Below are positions 12,801 to 25,212 of a DNA stretch of 64,000 nt, piece by piece; position 1 is the first letter of the stretch, and every line of letters starts with the position of its first letter. A model generated the notes under the pieces. It was not told where the DNA came from. It was given only the letters and a program-made list of their open reading frames with translations, and made no database searches. The translations under genes were made by a program, and so were the position numbers. Source of the DNA: Anarhynchus alexandrinus. Its lineage: Eukaryota; Chordata; Aves; Charadriiformes; Charadriidae. The stretch covers positions 1,788,126 through 1,852,125 of the forward strand of contig VUYV01000016.1 in the NCBI GenBank assembly GCA_008711295.1, written 5' to 3'.

Positions 12801-15800
12801 AAACCCCCAAAGGTCTGAGGTCCGTTACCTCAGAGTTATACTCATTTGCAACTCCTTCAAGGGCTTCCCTTCCTTAACAGTGGTGTGGAAAGTTCAGACC
12901 TGGGATAAGGTGACAACTCCCTGCTCCAAGAAGGTCTTTTTGTTTGTCTCTTCAATGGCCAGTTCATCTTATTTTTCCCTGGGTGTGAGATCACCGAGAG
13001 AAAGTTAAAAACACTGTTTCCCCTTTAGTCTCCATAGCATTGTACAAATATGAGCTTTTCCCGTTCTTTGGTTTGAAAAATTGATAGCTTTGACATCTGA
13101 ATCTGAATTATAATAACTGTGGTAACTATTCAGCAATTTTGTTACTAATGCTCAGATCATTCACAGAAATGTCAATAGTCTCTCTCCACAACTTCCCCTT
13201 CAGAAGGTAAAAAAATGTTCTGATTAAATAAAACCCCAATGGCCCCACAACTAAACCTTTACACATTTTAACAGCCAAAATGGAGCTGTCTTGGTGTTTT
13301 CTGCATGCTTTGTGTTTGCAAACCTGACTGCAGCGGAAGTACGGCCATTGACCTTTTGCTGTTTCATGCTGATATCTATAAAGCTGCCAGATTGTCTGGA
13401 GAGGAACCCAGGAAGCTGTTTGCATTTTTTGGAGATGGAGTGGCCCAGGGGCAGCCAGGATGGCTGAAGGACCAAGGAATATTTTTGAATACTTGAGAGT
13501 CTGAATTCTTTTTCATACCCATCATCAACTGTGTAAAGAGCCTGGAGATAGTGGTTAGAAGGTAGAGGAGAGTGGTTAGAAAGCAGAAAATGTAAGCAGT
13601 AGGGGAGAAATGTAAAGTTAAAAGTTTTGGTTGGTGCTTATGAAATACTGGAATAAATTCCAATACATTGTGTCTATGTGCTTAGGAAAATATAAATAGT
13701 ATAAAGTCACACCAGGCAGCCCTCCTCATTATTCTGATGGGGGACAAGGAAGGGAGTAGCGGGGCAGATACTTCAAGCTTGTCACCGAAAACCTGCTCTA
13801 CAAATGATAACCTTCCTATTAAAGCAAACGTCAGTCTGGAGACCAGGAAACAATGAAGGTGAGCTGCAAACCAGCTTTATTTCTCAAGGAAATTTTATCT
13901 CCTTCAGATTTTGTTAGTGGGTGGATCACTCCAAGTGAAGGCGATTGCCTGCCCTGCAACTGAACCAGACTAAGCAAGCAAACCACCAATGCACATAGGA
14001 AGGCACTTATCTCCTAGCTCAGGCTTTACTAAACGCCGAGGAGACACAGGAACTTGTTCTTCAGGTTCATTAAAGAATTTATCTACAACCAGGAATGAAC
14101 CAAATGGTTGCAAAATTCCTGTCCAATTTCCTACATGGATGTAGTTTGAGTCAGCTTGATCTTTATGACAAAAATCATGGAACCATCCAGCGCGAACAGA
14201 CCTCAGGATGTTATCAAGCCCCAGGGAAGCACTTATTTTACTTGTGTCATCCTGACAGACATCTTTCTAATCTGTTAAAGACACATAAAGACTTTACAGC
14301 TCTTTGTCTCAGTGATTCACTGTTCTTAGAATTAGAAAGTTTTTTCCTACTATCTTCCTTGAAATTTTTTTCTGCCGTTTCAGTCTATTACTCTCTTCGA
14401 CCTCTGGGCTGACGAATGCTGATGCCTGTAGACCACTCCCTAGCAGGCTGGAGTGGCTGCCTCTTCAAATTTTGGTAGTCTTTCCTTTGACTAAAGTATG
14501 TGATAAAGACGGTGAGGTTTGTATCTAAATTATAGAGTCAAATGCTTTAAACTCTTTTAGGTGTGTAATAGGGAAAGGCATTATTCAAAGCACGATAAGC
14601 TGTTGGCTGTTGTTTAAATGATCCCAAGAAAATTCTTGGTTTCTGTAAAGAAGAATGAAAGCTCCAGCACAGGTAAATACAAAGACTGGCAAATGCTGCA
14701 AGAGTGAGCATCACTGCCTGTAAATGTTATAGCTGATTCTAACAGCATGACATAGTTTATGTGTCTTTCATCCCTGCAAATGTACTTTAACTTATTACAC
14801 GTTAAAAGGTCAAATATGCTTTTTTGTTTGTCATTATGTAGATCCTTGCAGTTCTTTTGTAAATGCAACAATCTAAATAATTCATAAGAGCAGAGACGCC
14901 GGCTGTCGGTACCACAACCAGGTAAGTCCTAATTCATGACAGTCTTCTCTTTCTTGAAGACCACAAAGGATGTAACTGTGCACGAACTATGCCAAGTTGT
15001 GGTATGTTGCTGGAGGCTTGTTTGAATTTCAGAGTAAATCTGGCAGTTGAAGACAAGAATAAAATAGGCAGAGAAAAAATACTGATCAAAGGGAATTTTC
15101 CTCTTGACATAACCTGGAAAGTGCACCTTTGGTGCTTAATTAGGATCAAATGAGGCAGAAATTATATTGGAAAAAAAAATATTGACAGTGTATCTAAAAA
15201 TAGGAAGACTGTGTCTCTTCTAGGAGCAAGTTTGGGGATGTCAGGCGTAGCAAAAATCAATGCTGTAATAAGGTAGACTGATGGCATATCAGAATAGCTG
15301 CTGTTATTTACTGCCTCATGTGGAACCTGACAGTCAGCAAATATTTGAGAACTTCAACTGTTCCTGAAGTTACAACCATTTTTATCTGAAATTACTGTTG
15401 TTTTTGAGAAGGAGCCTGGCCTCCTTCTCAGCTAGGATGTCAAAGTAGCTGGGATTCACTCCTAGCCTGTCCCTGGCATTGTCTTATCATTGGAAAAGCT
15501 GTTGTGGCAGAGAGAGCGTTTGCTGGAAATCTGTCTTGGAAGTTATGAGCTGCCTGGAATTGCCTGTTCAAGAGTTTTGGACCTGTCTCGTAGGGCACAA
15601 TCCAGTGACAAAAATGTGCAAAATCAGAAATTCTGGAGGTCAGCGGCAGTCTTCACTCTCTTTACAGGAAGGCTGATATGCTCTTCAGCTGGAAGATCTT
15701 CATCTTAACACACTGAAAGAAATAATATTGCTCTATGAGCTGACTGGGGCTTATCAGTCTGTCTTTGATTTTTCCTGCTCTCTCAAGTCTGTGCAGGTCT

Positions 15801-17071
15801 AACTATAAAGGAATCTGCAATAGCAATAGGAACAATATAAATTCTATTTTTTACCTCCTCTGAATAACAGGGAAAAAGTAATTTCCAACTGCCAGGACTG
15901 ATTAGCACAGTTTGACTGCAAACCTATAGCAGCTGTTATATTATTCAGGTTTTGTGTACTTTCTGTCTATTTGCATGCAGATTTAACAATGTAATTGTCT
16001 ACTGACATAAAGCACATTGAAAGAAAAAAAGTGAGTAAATTCAGAGAAAAGAGGTTTTATGATCTGCTCCTGTATTTCAATCAAAATTAGATACCTACCG
16101 TTTTGTAGCAGAAGTTGACTTTTTTTATTCTATAGAACATACTTGGCCAGCTAGAAGCCTTGGAGCCAAATTTATTCTCTCTCTTGCAATGTAGATCCAA
16201 AGTAAACCCACTGTACTGAGTGAGTGAAGGTCAGATCACCTATAATTTAGCATTTAACAATAGGCTTGACAGAATAAAAAATAATCTCCAAGTGAAGAAA
16301 ACATGACGAAAATGAATATAACCACATCTACTGTTAACATGTTTAATTTAGAAGACTGTAACAGCTTTTCACGTTGTACAAGCTGATCCATTCTTCATTG
16401 GTATGAGACTTAAAACCAAGCAGGGCTTCAACTTTAGGATGGCAGCCCATCTCTGCTAGCACTGGAAGCAATGCACATTTTAATACTGACTGCAGTGGCA
16501 ATGCAATCACGACTGTGTTGAAAAATTTCCTCTCCCTGTCTGCCCTACTTTTCTGTTTCATCATAATTTTAAAGCCTCAGCATCAGGCTGATTTTGGAGG
16601 CATTTAGCAGCCAAGGAACTGTATTTGATAGGAAAAAAATGATAGGAGAGAAAAAGCTGACTGTTTCTCTTGAAATTCTGTCCTAAGTTATGATTTCTGT
16701 TAGAATCACAATATTAGTCTGAGATGAAGTGAAAAGAAATGGGTTAACAACCGTCTTTTGGAGAGATTAACAAATCTGGAAGGGAGCATATTTTCTTTTC
16801 TGCTTCATTTAAGGCTACCCGACTTAGAATTAAAAAAAATACACCCGTGAAAAATCATCATCCATTCTGGTACGTGTCTCATTTCCCTTTTTTTTCTTAT
16901 GTAAACAGTTTGGTGCTGAAAACGTCTGCCGTGAATCCTGGTACCATTTCTTAGGGTTAATGGCAAGGTTTGTGTAAGCTGGTACTCCCAGAAAGCAGCT
17001 TTTGCAGAAATACTGGTGTGGTCCTGTCCCTGCTGAGGTCAGTGGGAATCGACCGAGGACAACGGTAAACT
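9888..17071. other. Non-coding stretch, no gene recognised
   Basis: No recognisable gene. The longest open frame here, 10229-10591 on + (120 codons), matches no known family and is partly overlapped by a comparable antisense frame, the usual picture for chance frames. One weak exon candidate (11821-11892) is listed separately. No RNA gene or interspersed repeat is recognised. Confidence 0.65.
11821..11892 (+). other. Weak candidate exon (72 nt), unknown gene
   Basis: A segment bounded by a CAG acceptor after a T/C-rich stretch and followed by a consensus GTAAGT donor. It is exactly 24 codons long and open in the phase-0 frame. The frame begins Glu-Pro-His-Lys-Val-Ala-Ile-Trp and ends Cys-Val-Phe-Gly-Thr. 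I do not recognise the protein. Short segments meeting these rules are expected several times by chance in 64 kb, and no partner exon is assignable, so this is a lead only. Confidence 0.12.
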
Positions 17072-17199
17072 GCAGAGTCAGAGTCTGTGCTGCCCACGGG
17101 GAGCAGAAGTAAATTAATTTATGAAATTNCGCAGGGTCAGAGTCAGCTGGTGGGAGTGTGCTGCCCACAGGGAGCAGAAGTAAATTAATTTATGAAATT
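17072..17199. repeat. Imperfect direct duplication around an N
   Basis: A block at 17072-17128 recurs at 17131-17199. The last 42 bases of each copy (17087-17128 and 17158-17199) differ at one position and both end in AATTAATTTATGAAATT. The second copy carries about 12 extra bases. Only an N and a C (17129-17130) separate the copies, which suggests two overlapping contig ends or haplotypes joined without being collapsed. A true tandem duplication is possible. Confidence 0.8.
17129..17129. other. Single N at duplication junction
   Basis: The N sits exactly at the border between the two copies of the duplicated block, which favours an assembly join over a simple base ambiguity. Confidence 0.95.
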
Positions 17200-18045
17200 G
17201 TGTCAAGTGCTGTTAACAACAGCTTTCCACACATACAATTAAAGTAGTGAGAACCAAATTTACAGATGAATTAGATGCTTTGAACCTGTCTCTTATTTAA
17301 AACTAAAGACCCATCTGTTCCTTGGCTAACACCCTGACAAGCATTTTGACCAGTTACATGACAAAGATGCTAATATGAATCAGCAGAATCTTTTTAACCA
17401 GACAGAGTATTGGAAATGGTTTCTTTTTCTGTGTTTCCCATTCATTTTAAATATCACTCCCATCACACTACAGATGTCAAATAAATGACAGGCAGGAGAT
17501 GAAAAGCAAAAATAAAGCCAGACTAGGAGTGTTAATTAAAACAGGATTTGGAATAATCAGGAAGTTCTCCTTTCATATCTGTTGCATATAAATCTTCACT
17601 AAGACCCATTTTGATTTGATTTACATGGCTATTTGTAATGCTTTCTGGTGGATATTTCACTGTGATAAAGTGTCTGAAATGTAATCTGTTCACGATAAAA
17701 CTTTGTCACTTGTCGTAAGTCACTGACTGCACTGCTGTGCTGCCATCGATATTGTGATCTCACAAGCTTGACATTAACATACGTATGCTGAAAATTACAG
17801 CTTATGACTTGGAAATAAAAATAAGTGTGTTATGCAATACCTATCTGTTGACAATCATGGGAGTGAAAGTAATCAATGCACCAAAAAACCACAATTCTTT
17901 TGAATTAGCTAGCAGTTTTTAGAAGCAGTTGACAGTCTTAACTTTTAGGAAGAAGAAACCACATTAATATTTACAGTATTGCTTGGGAGAAAAATATCTA
18001 ATTGGTTACTGAGTACAATTTGATCCCAAATTGATATGACTTCTA

Positions 18046-18200
18046 AGTTTGTGTGTGTGTGTGTACCAACATAAATACATGTTAGTGTGCACATATAGAT
18101 ATGTAGAGATATAGCTATCGGTATTTGGAGTGATGTGCACGTGGATGTATAGATACCTATATATGTGTGTGTTTGTGTGTATGTATCCCTGTATAAACAT
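18046..18200. repeat. TG/TA-rich degenerate microsatellite region
   Basis: A clean (GT)7 at 18051-18064 is followed by about 130 bases dominated by TG, TA, GATA and CACATA words, then a second TG-rich run at about 18164-18184. This looks like an old alternating purine-pyrimidine repeat decaying between two surviving cores. Confidence 0.75.
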
Positions 18201-19566
18201 ACCTCCAGGATGCATTCCTATTTATCATCTAAATATTTAATAGAAAGAGTTATGCAATTTCACATCAGTCTAGCAGCCTCCTTTGATCTGAGAGAGTTGC
18301 TGCCAGTTGTAGTGAATTATTTTGGAAGCTTTGTGAGCTATGCATATCAAGCTATGATAACTCTAGCTTATTTTTATATCATTAAAATCTTTAAGCCCTC
18401 AAGATCTGTTAAGCTGGTGTTTTGTTTTGGTTTCCACAAATTAAATCCCCCTTGAAAAAGCTAATTTAGCAACCGAAGTGGATGATCATACAGAGCATTA
18501 AGACCATAAGTGGTAATAGCAAACAATAATGTTAAAATTTAGTCACCAGTTTCCCTTGTGATTTGTTTTATGTTACAGCTTCTGCAGAACTTCATCTCAA
18601 TCGACACACAGCCTTGTGAAGGACCAGATTTACTTCTTTGCTGTAATCCACTGTGAGATGCAGGAGCAGCAGCGATAGGGAAGACAAAATTACCATCATC
18701 CACCAGTGACTATTCAGTGCAAGGTGCTGGCTGGAGTCTTCCAGCAAGTGGCTTCTGGTGAGATTGATTTTTTTTTTTCCCCTCCCCGCCTCCTCCCTCC
18801 CCATCTGGGCTTCGAGTTGAGATCCAAATCCAAATTATAGTGACTATAAAGTATGTTTTCTATAGTTTATCTTCAGTTTTACAGCTAGTGCTGTGGTTTA
18901 ACAGCAAGTTGTGAGCTAGAATATAAATATTGGCTTTTTCTTCCTGGAACACATGCACTTTGATAGAGTAATTTGTTTTTATAGGATTGTAGTTTGACAT
19001 ATTCTTTTAAAAATGAGTGAACTGATTGAATGATTCTCTTTCTCCCATGTAAGAAGGCCTCACAGTACCAATTTTGGGTTGAACAATGTGCTCCAGTGAG
19101 CAACATCCCACCACGGGCATGTCTGGAGTGAAATGCTTTACCTAGGTAGGAAAAAACCTAAAACCCTTACCAAGGTTAGTATAGAAAGGGAGATATTCGT
19201 ACATCATTCTCATTTTACCAGGAGTTTAGCCAGGACAGGAGCAGGAAGCTGCCAAACAAGTATGAAACACCGTGAGAGCATTTCATAATCAAAGTATTGA
19301 GGATTTGGGAAAAAAAGTATTGCAAGTTTTCACCAAACATTTTTACCAAGCAACTCTCCAAAGTGTTTGGTTGGGTGGAGTTAGCAGAATTATATCCTTT
19401 GGAGTTCTCAGTATTGGGAAGACTGAACTGAAGGCATGTGAGATTCTTGGCAGGGAAATTTCCTAGGGTATTTACAAACCCATCTAATTTTTGAGCCTTT
19501 CTATTTGTGTATTTTTTTAAAATTGTTGGTGCTACCCAAAACATTGCATTGCCTCTTTACTTGCAG

Positions 19567-19590
19567 AATAACAACATTGCAGAAAACGAG
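19567..19590 (+). other. Weak candidate microexon (24 nt)
   Basis: A pyrimidine-rich stretch ending in TTGCAG precedes a 24-base segment that ends in GAG and is followed by GTAAGC. It is a multiple of three and encodes Asn-Asn-Asn-Ile-Ala-Glu-Asn-Glu in phase 0. Size and spacing fit a neuronal-type microexon, but no host gene is identified and chance is a good explanation. Confidence 0.1.
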
Positions 19591-21061
19591 GTAAGCCCAG
19601 AAAAACATACTAACAAGCTTAAAAATTACAGATTTTCCCATTCACTGTGATTGATATTCCTGAAGTGGATGAACTGACGAGTCAAGGTGGGAGGTTTTAG
19701 TGAATACTACAAACATTAAAATGCACAAATAACTTTTTCTGTAACACAAATTCAGAATGCTCTCCCTCAATGACAGAACTCAGGGGAATGGGTTTTCTCT
19801 TTTTCTTTTTTAAAATAGCCAGTCATTGGTGGTGGTGGTGAATTCATAATTCCCAGGCATAGATCATTAAAAAAATTAAGCCAGTCTTATTTTAGATACG
19901 TTCTAACATCAAACACTTTGGTTACTTCCATCCTGATTCTCTCAGTCTAAAAATGATAAGAACATTGTGCTTCCAACATAGCTGATATTATCTCCGTCTT
20001 GTTTGAGCTGGTGAAACTCTTGAGGAGAGTATTGGTGCCATTTTTCACCTGCTCTGGGGTCCTGCTTTGGGTTCTGGTGCAGGCGATTTTTATTATCAAA
20101 GGAAAGATAAACACGTTTTTTTAGCAAACTGTGACAGAGAACAGACTCACTTTTTCCTGATCTCTGAAATACAAATTTGAACAGCACAAATGTGTCCCTT
20201 ATTGCCTTTACCCAGTGATGACTGACAGCAAGGTAAATGCAAGGTAAGTGAAGGCAAATTTAACTGATCCCAAATATCAGCTGTCTGTTGTTTCTGCGGC
20301 ACTTTGGAAATTCATATCTATCTAGATTTATTTATTTATACAAAATAAAAATTGTGAACGCCGCCTCAACCCAACACAATTCTAAAAATACTCATTTGGG
20401 TTTTTCCTTAGCAAGCCCTGCACAGAATTTTGAACTTGGGCAATTTTCCACTCCCTTTGCTGTTATCCTTCTTCTAAATGATACCTGCTAAACTGATGAA
20501 GGTCCTCGATTGCAATGACCACCTTGCTGAAAAGGAAAATGTTCTCCCATTGCTTGCGATGAGGAATCAGTTGTCACCCGTAAGTCACCGTCAGTGCAGT
20601 CTTCCCTCTTTGTAGCCCTCTTATTCTGGTGAGCAGAATCCATCATCTCTTAGTTACATTTTATTATATTCTGTTGCACTCTGTGGAGCCCACTTTAGGA
20701 GGTGTGGCTTTAGTTTCTTTAAAGGATCTAGATTTTCATTATATTGTAGAAAGTTGCGGACAATTTTTACAGCATTTCAATGCAGCCTTAATTAGATGTA
20801 CAAAATGCAAGTGTAATTACAATTGTGGCGGAAGCTCTACACAAATAGTTTGGCTATTTAGGGGCATAATTATCCAGATTGCATTCACAAGAATAGTAGC
20901 TATATTTACAAATCAGTCCAAATGCTTTCTAAATAGCTTCTTCTAGTCTTCCTAACCTTTTCCACACAATGAAAAACATCTTGAATGGCATCCACTAATG
21001 CAGTTTGCCTTGCTGAGACTTTGTGCAGGAAACTGAGAAGCAGCACACAGTCTTTTGAGAC

Positions 21062-21081
21062 AAAAAAAAAAAAAAAAAAAA
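21062..21081. repeat. Poly-A run (A20)
   Basis: Twenty A bases. No upstream polyadenylation signal or flanking target-site duplication is obvious, so I do not call it a retrocopy tail. Confidence 0.85.
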
Positions 21082-22224
21082 GACAGAAAATGCACCAAAG
21101 CCTTTTGTGTGTGAAGGCTTGAACTTCGAGAAGGTCCTCTGTGACAACAGGAGGCCCCCATTTGGATGCAGGTGGGAGGAGGTGGCACAGCACTGACTAA
21201 GCCTGTCGGGAGGGAGCTGTGGGATGCATATGCCTAGTGACGCAGGGCAACGGAAGTTTTTAGATCCATTCAATTTTCCTGAATTGATGGAAATTACAGT
21301 CTAAGGTTAAGGCATGGTCCACTTACCTAAGTAAAATACATCTCTTTTCTCTAAGTCTTAACTATGTCTTCTTGTACAAGTACATTAGAACACTCACAAA
21401 AAAAAAATAATCAGACTATTTGCAAACTTATACCCCAGTATCTCTTTGAAAGTTCTAGACCAAAGAATATCATTCGAATACAATTTATACAACAGGACAC
21501 AATTAAAAAATACATATAATTTACATGGCTTGACCAGCTCCTTTTAATAAAGCAGCTCATCCAAGAAAGGATTATTTTATTTAAAGAAGAGAAAAAAGGA
21601 TCCAAGAAATTCCAGAATAAATACTAAACACAGACTAACAGGGCAGACATGAGCTTATCTATGAAAAGCCACAGATGTCCTCCTCGTTCTGCCCAAACAA
21701 GCTTTCCCCTGGATATGTATGGAGCCAGTGCCTCACACAAGGGTTTTAATGGCAAAAAGAGGAAACCTCTTCTAAGCTTTGGGATATTAAGTGGTTATAT
21801 GACTGGGTTTTTTTTCAGTACTGTTAGTTGGGGGAAGAAGGGCTGGAAATGACTTTGAGGAAAAAATAAAAGGAAGGGAGACGTTAAAAAAAGATGCAAA
21901 ATATGCAAAAAAAAAAGTTCTTATAGGAAAAGATTGGTCAGAAGGGGTCAGAGGGCTGTGGGTGTATGGCTGTGGGTGGGAATATGCACACACCTGTGTG
22001 TTTTACTTGTTAATTAAATGACAGACAAGCTTTTATGTTAAGACCATAAACAGAAAAATTAAGTCTGGAAGCTGAAATTTTTGAGCAGTGGAAATTTCTT
22101 CCTTGGTAGTGTTTTACCTCCAATTATGTATTAAAATGGTGGTAAAGAAGTTAGAGTTGTCATGCAATCTGTTATTCTGAAATCGTCACTCATTTCCACT
22201 ATGGATTGATTGTGCTCCTCTCAG

Positions 22225-22260
22225 GCTCTGTGCAAGAAAGCGCACACTATCACAGTTGTG
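22225..22260 (+). other. Weak candidate microexon (36 nt)
   Basis: Preceded by TGTGCTCCTCTCAG, a good acceptor, and followed by GTAAGTATCT, a near-perfect donor. It is 36 bases, a multiple of three, and open in phase 0 (Ala-Leu-Cys-Lys-Lys-Ala-His-Thr-Ile-Thr-Val-Val). No protein family is recognised and no neighbouring exon is established. Confidence 0.12.
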
Positions 22261-22780
22261 GTAAGTATCTGTGTTTTCTGTTTGTATAAGCCTTAGCTAT
22301 AACATTATCAAACAGTACTAAAAATAGGAGCAAAAGAACATTCCTGACTGTAACGTTCATCAGTTAAATCAGAGGATGTAGTGACTGCGAGTTGTAAGAA
22401 CATTTTGAATATGTCTGTTTTTTAATGTTTATTTTCTGTGGGCCTTATTCTGATACGACAGTGATGTAAATTAATTGATTCCAACAGCCAGATTTATAAT
22501 AAGAATAGTGCAATTAGGCGAAGGCCTTTTGATAGCCAAAAAAGTGCTAAAACCTTCAGAGAATGACTAAATGATCCATTATGTTTTGGCAACTGCAAAC
22601 TCATTTCCTACCTGCTGTTCTTTTTGTGGTTGCTATGAACCAATTATTTCAGATAATGTGGGAAACAGTCCATTTATGAGAATCCATCAAGAAATCATTA
22701 TTCCACTAGAAGCGATGTACTGATTTTTAAACCGAATTGGAGGGTATGGATTAAAAATTATTTTCTTGCTTTCTTTAGCC

Positions 22781-22799
22781 TTTTTTTTTTTTTTTTTTT
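22781..22799. repeat. Poly-T run (T19)
   Basis: Nineteen T bases followed by a G-rich stretch. Simple homopolymer; no associated retroelement body is recognisable on either side. Confidence 0.85.
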
Positions 22800-23024
22800 G
22801 AGGGGGAGGGATAAGGAGGAAGGTGCTGGAGGGATGTCCACATTCTCCAGAATCTTTGTTGACCAGTTGTCTTGCCCAAGACATGGTAGCTGAGAGTGTA
22901 GTACAGTATACAGCATTTCATGCTACCCCCAGCCATAGCTTGCAGCAGCGCAGTCAAGAGACCAAAAGTGCTGACACTGGAGCACAAGTTCTGCTCCTCA
23001 ACAGCAGCTTGGGCCATTACATGT

Positions 23025-23049
23025 TTTATTTATTTATTTATTTATTTAT
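23025..23049. repeat. (TTTA)n microsatellite
   Basis: About six TTTA units, followed by CTAGCTAGCTATAA and further degenerate ATCT/TTTA words to about 23092. A typical tetranucleotide repeat, likely polymorphic. Confidence 0.85.
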
Positions 23050-25195
23050 CTAGCTAGCTATAATAACTATATCTATCTCACCTATTTATTTATAAAATAC
23101 ACCCCACTGCCTTGCACAAGGCAGATATTTGTTGTTACTGCTGCATGCTGGCTGGAGGAAAAAAACCACAAAAGACCCGGCTCTGAAGAGCAGATGTAGG
23201 AAACCTATCAAGTCGAAATTGCGCAGAAGGAGGGCAAACCCATGCTGTGCGCCAGCGCAGGCACCATTCGGCTGGGCAAACTGGATTATCATCTAAATGA
23301 CAAGGTCACCAAGGAACTCATGCTGCAATACTTCTTTTGCTGTGCTATGCTGTAATAATTATTTGGAATTGTTGGTTTATTGTGATGGAGATATCATGAT
23401 TTAACATCAGCGAGCTGTGTGGCAGAAATAGCTGGTCGTGTATAGGGATGCATGGGACAGAACACGGGCACCCCCTGCTTCCTAGCCAACTTCCCACTCT
23501 AATTTCGGATACGACTTTTTATCATTGTTTATTTATTTTACAAACAAGTTACAAACCAAAATATTCGAGATATGTTTTCTTTCTAGAAAGCTGTAACTCT
23601 TAATGACTTTCCCCCATCAGTCCAATTTAAGTCATGATATCTCCCCAGTAATGTGGTGGCTAACGGTAATGTGGATCCCATGTCATTTGTTAGCAGAGTA
23701 TCCCTGTGTGTGGAGTTGACCATGAAAATTTGTGGTTATTGGATGAGGTAACAGTAGATGAAGAGAAGTGATAGTTATCTTTTCCTCAGCTCTTCAACAT
23801 AGCCAAAGAACAAGTAAAGTAGGATTTTTTTGTCTCAAAACAAAAATAGACTTTGAAAAAAGAGCATTACATAAAAAAGTTACACAGATTAAAGCTCCCA
23901 CTCCTATTAGCTGCTACTTGAAGAAGGCTCAGCACGTTGCTGTAAAAATCACAGAAAATCTCCTCATTATTGCTGTTTCTCATTTTTGTTGCTGTAGCTC
24001 CAGGAGGCCTCTGCCAGAGGTCAGTCGTAGCGCCTCTGCATCAAGCACTGTATGAGCACAGCAAACAAGTACTTTTTTTTCCCAGTTTTCTCATTGAGGG
24101 GAAAAACAAGTGAGGAAGCAAAAAACCCCCCAACTCACACCTGGGATTTAGTTAACCCATAAGAGAGTTCCTGTTCAGACTGTGCATCTATCCCTTGGGT
24201 GTAAAATGGAGCTGTGGATGGGAGAAAGGTCAAAAGCCAGTGGTGGTGCAACTGGGCACTAAAACTGGAGAAGTGCTTATGCAAAACCAGTGAGAGTCAG
24301 CAGGTTTGTCCTCTCTGCTCTCGGATTTGTTCCTTCGTGCTGCTTGCTTTCTTTCTCCCAGGCTTTAAACTGAAGGAGCTGCATGCTGTAATGCTCTTTT
24401 ACCCAAGAGCCATTGCTGGTTGGGGCCAATTCTCTGACCATCCCCCTCTCACGCTGTCAGTAAAGACAACGTTTGCCCCAGGCTGAGTTGCCAGGGTGGA
24501 TGTGGTACCCTCCTGCTCTCAAATGAGTGCATGTAGTGAATGCTACCGACTGTTTTTTCCCATACCTTGACACAGGGATGAATACACTGGTTTGCCTCCT
24601 GGAGGGACTCCTCACTAAACTACGCTAAAACATGACCAGAATAAATGACCACAGGCCTCCCTGTGCCACCGAGGGCTTTAATCAGTACAAAGTGGCACTG
24701 CTAGAAACCTTCCTGATGGTAAATCAAGGCAATGCAGCGACTCAGTCTTCACTGCCTCTGTTATTAACTGAAAGCTCACTGTGTTTTGTTGGGTTTTTTT
24801 TAGGCTATTGCTTCATGATTCTGCTATTTTAACAGCCTGAGAAGTCAGCTGTGCCCTGGGGCAGTGGTGAAGGGAGTGTAGCAGCTGACCTCTGGATGTG
24901 TGCAAGGTATCAGGTACAGCTGAACAAAACACTGTGGTTCTGAGACCTTGGGATTTAACTGACTGAACGTGATTAGGGGTCTGCTTCATGCTAGTGCAAA
25001 CCCTGAATAAAAGTGAGTGCAGCATAAAGCTACTGTAGAGTCACATGGGAAACCAAATAATTATACAGTAAGAAATGTGCTGGAATACATATTTCCTAGA
25101 GAAACCCACTGCTCAGCATTAATAGCTGTAATGATACTCAGCGCAGGATTATGTTGTCTGCTGTGCTGGAAGAACTGCCACAGCCAGGCTGGAAC

Positions 25196-25212
25196 AAAAA
25201 AAAAAAAAAAAA
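25196..25212. repeat. Poly-A run (A17) with A-rich tail
   Basis: Seventeen A bases followed by GAAAAAGAAAAA. Low-complexity A-rich tract. Confidence 0.85.

Noticed and set aside
20216..20243. 28-nt segment between TTTACCCAG and GTAAGTG
   Set aside because: Contains in-frame stops in two frames and has two competing donors; likely coincidence.
21062..21081. Poly-A run as the tail of a processed pseudogene
   Set aside because: No upstream open or degraded coding sequence, no AATAAA placement and no target-site duplication seen.
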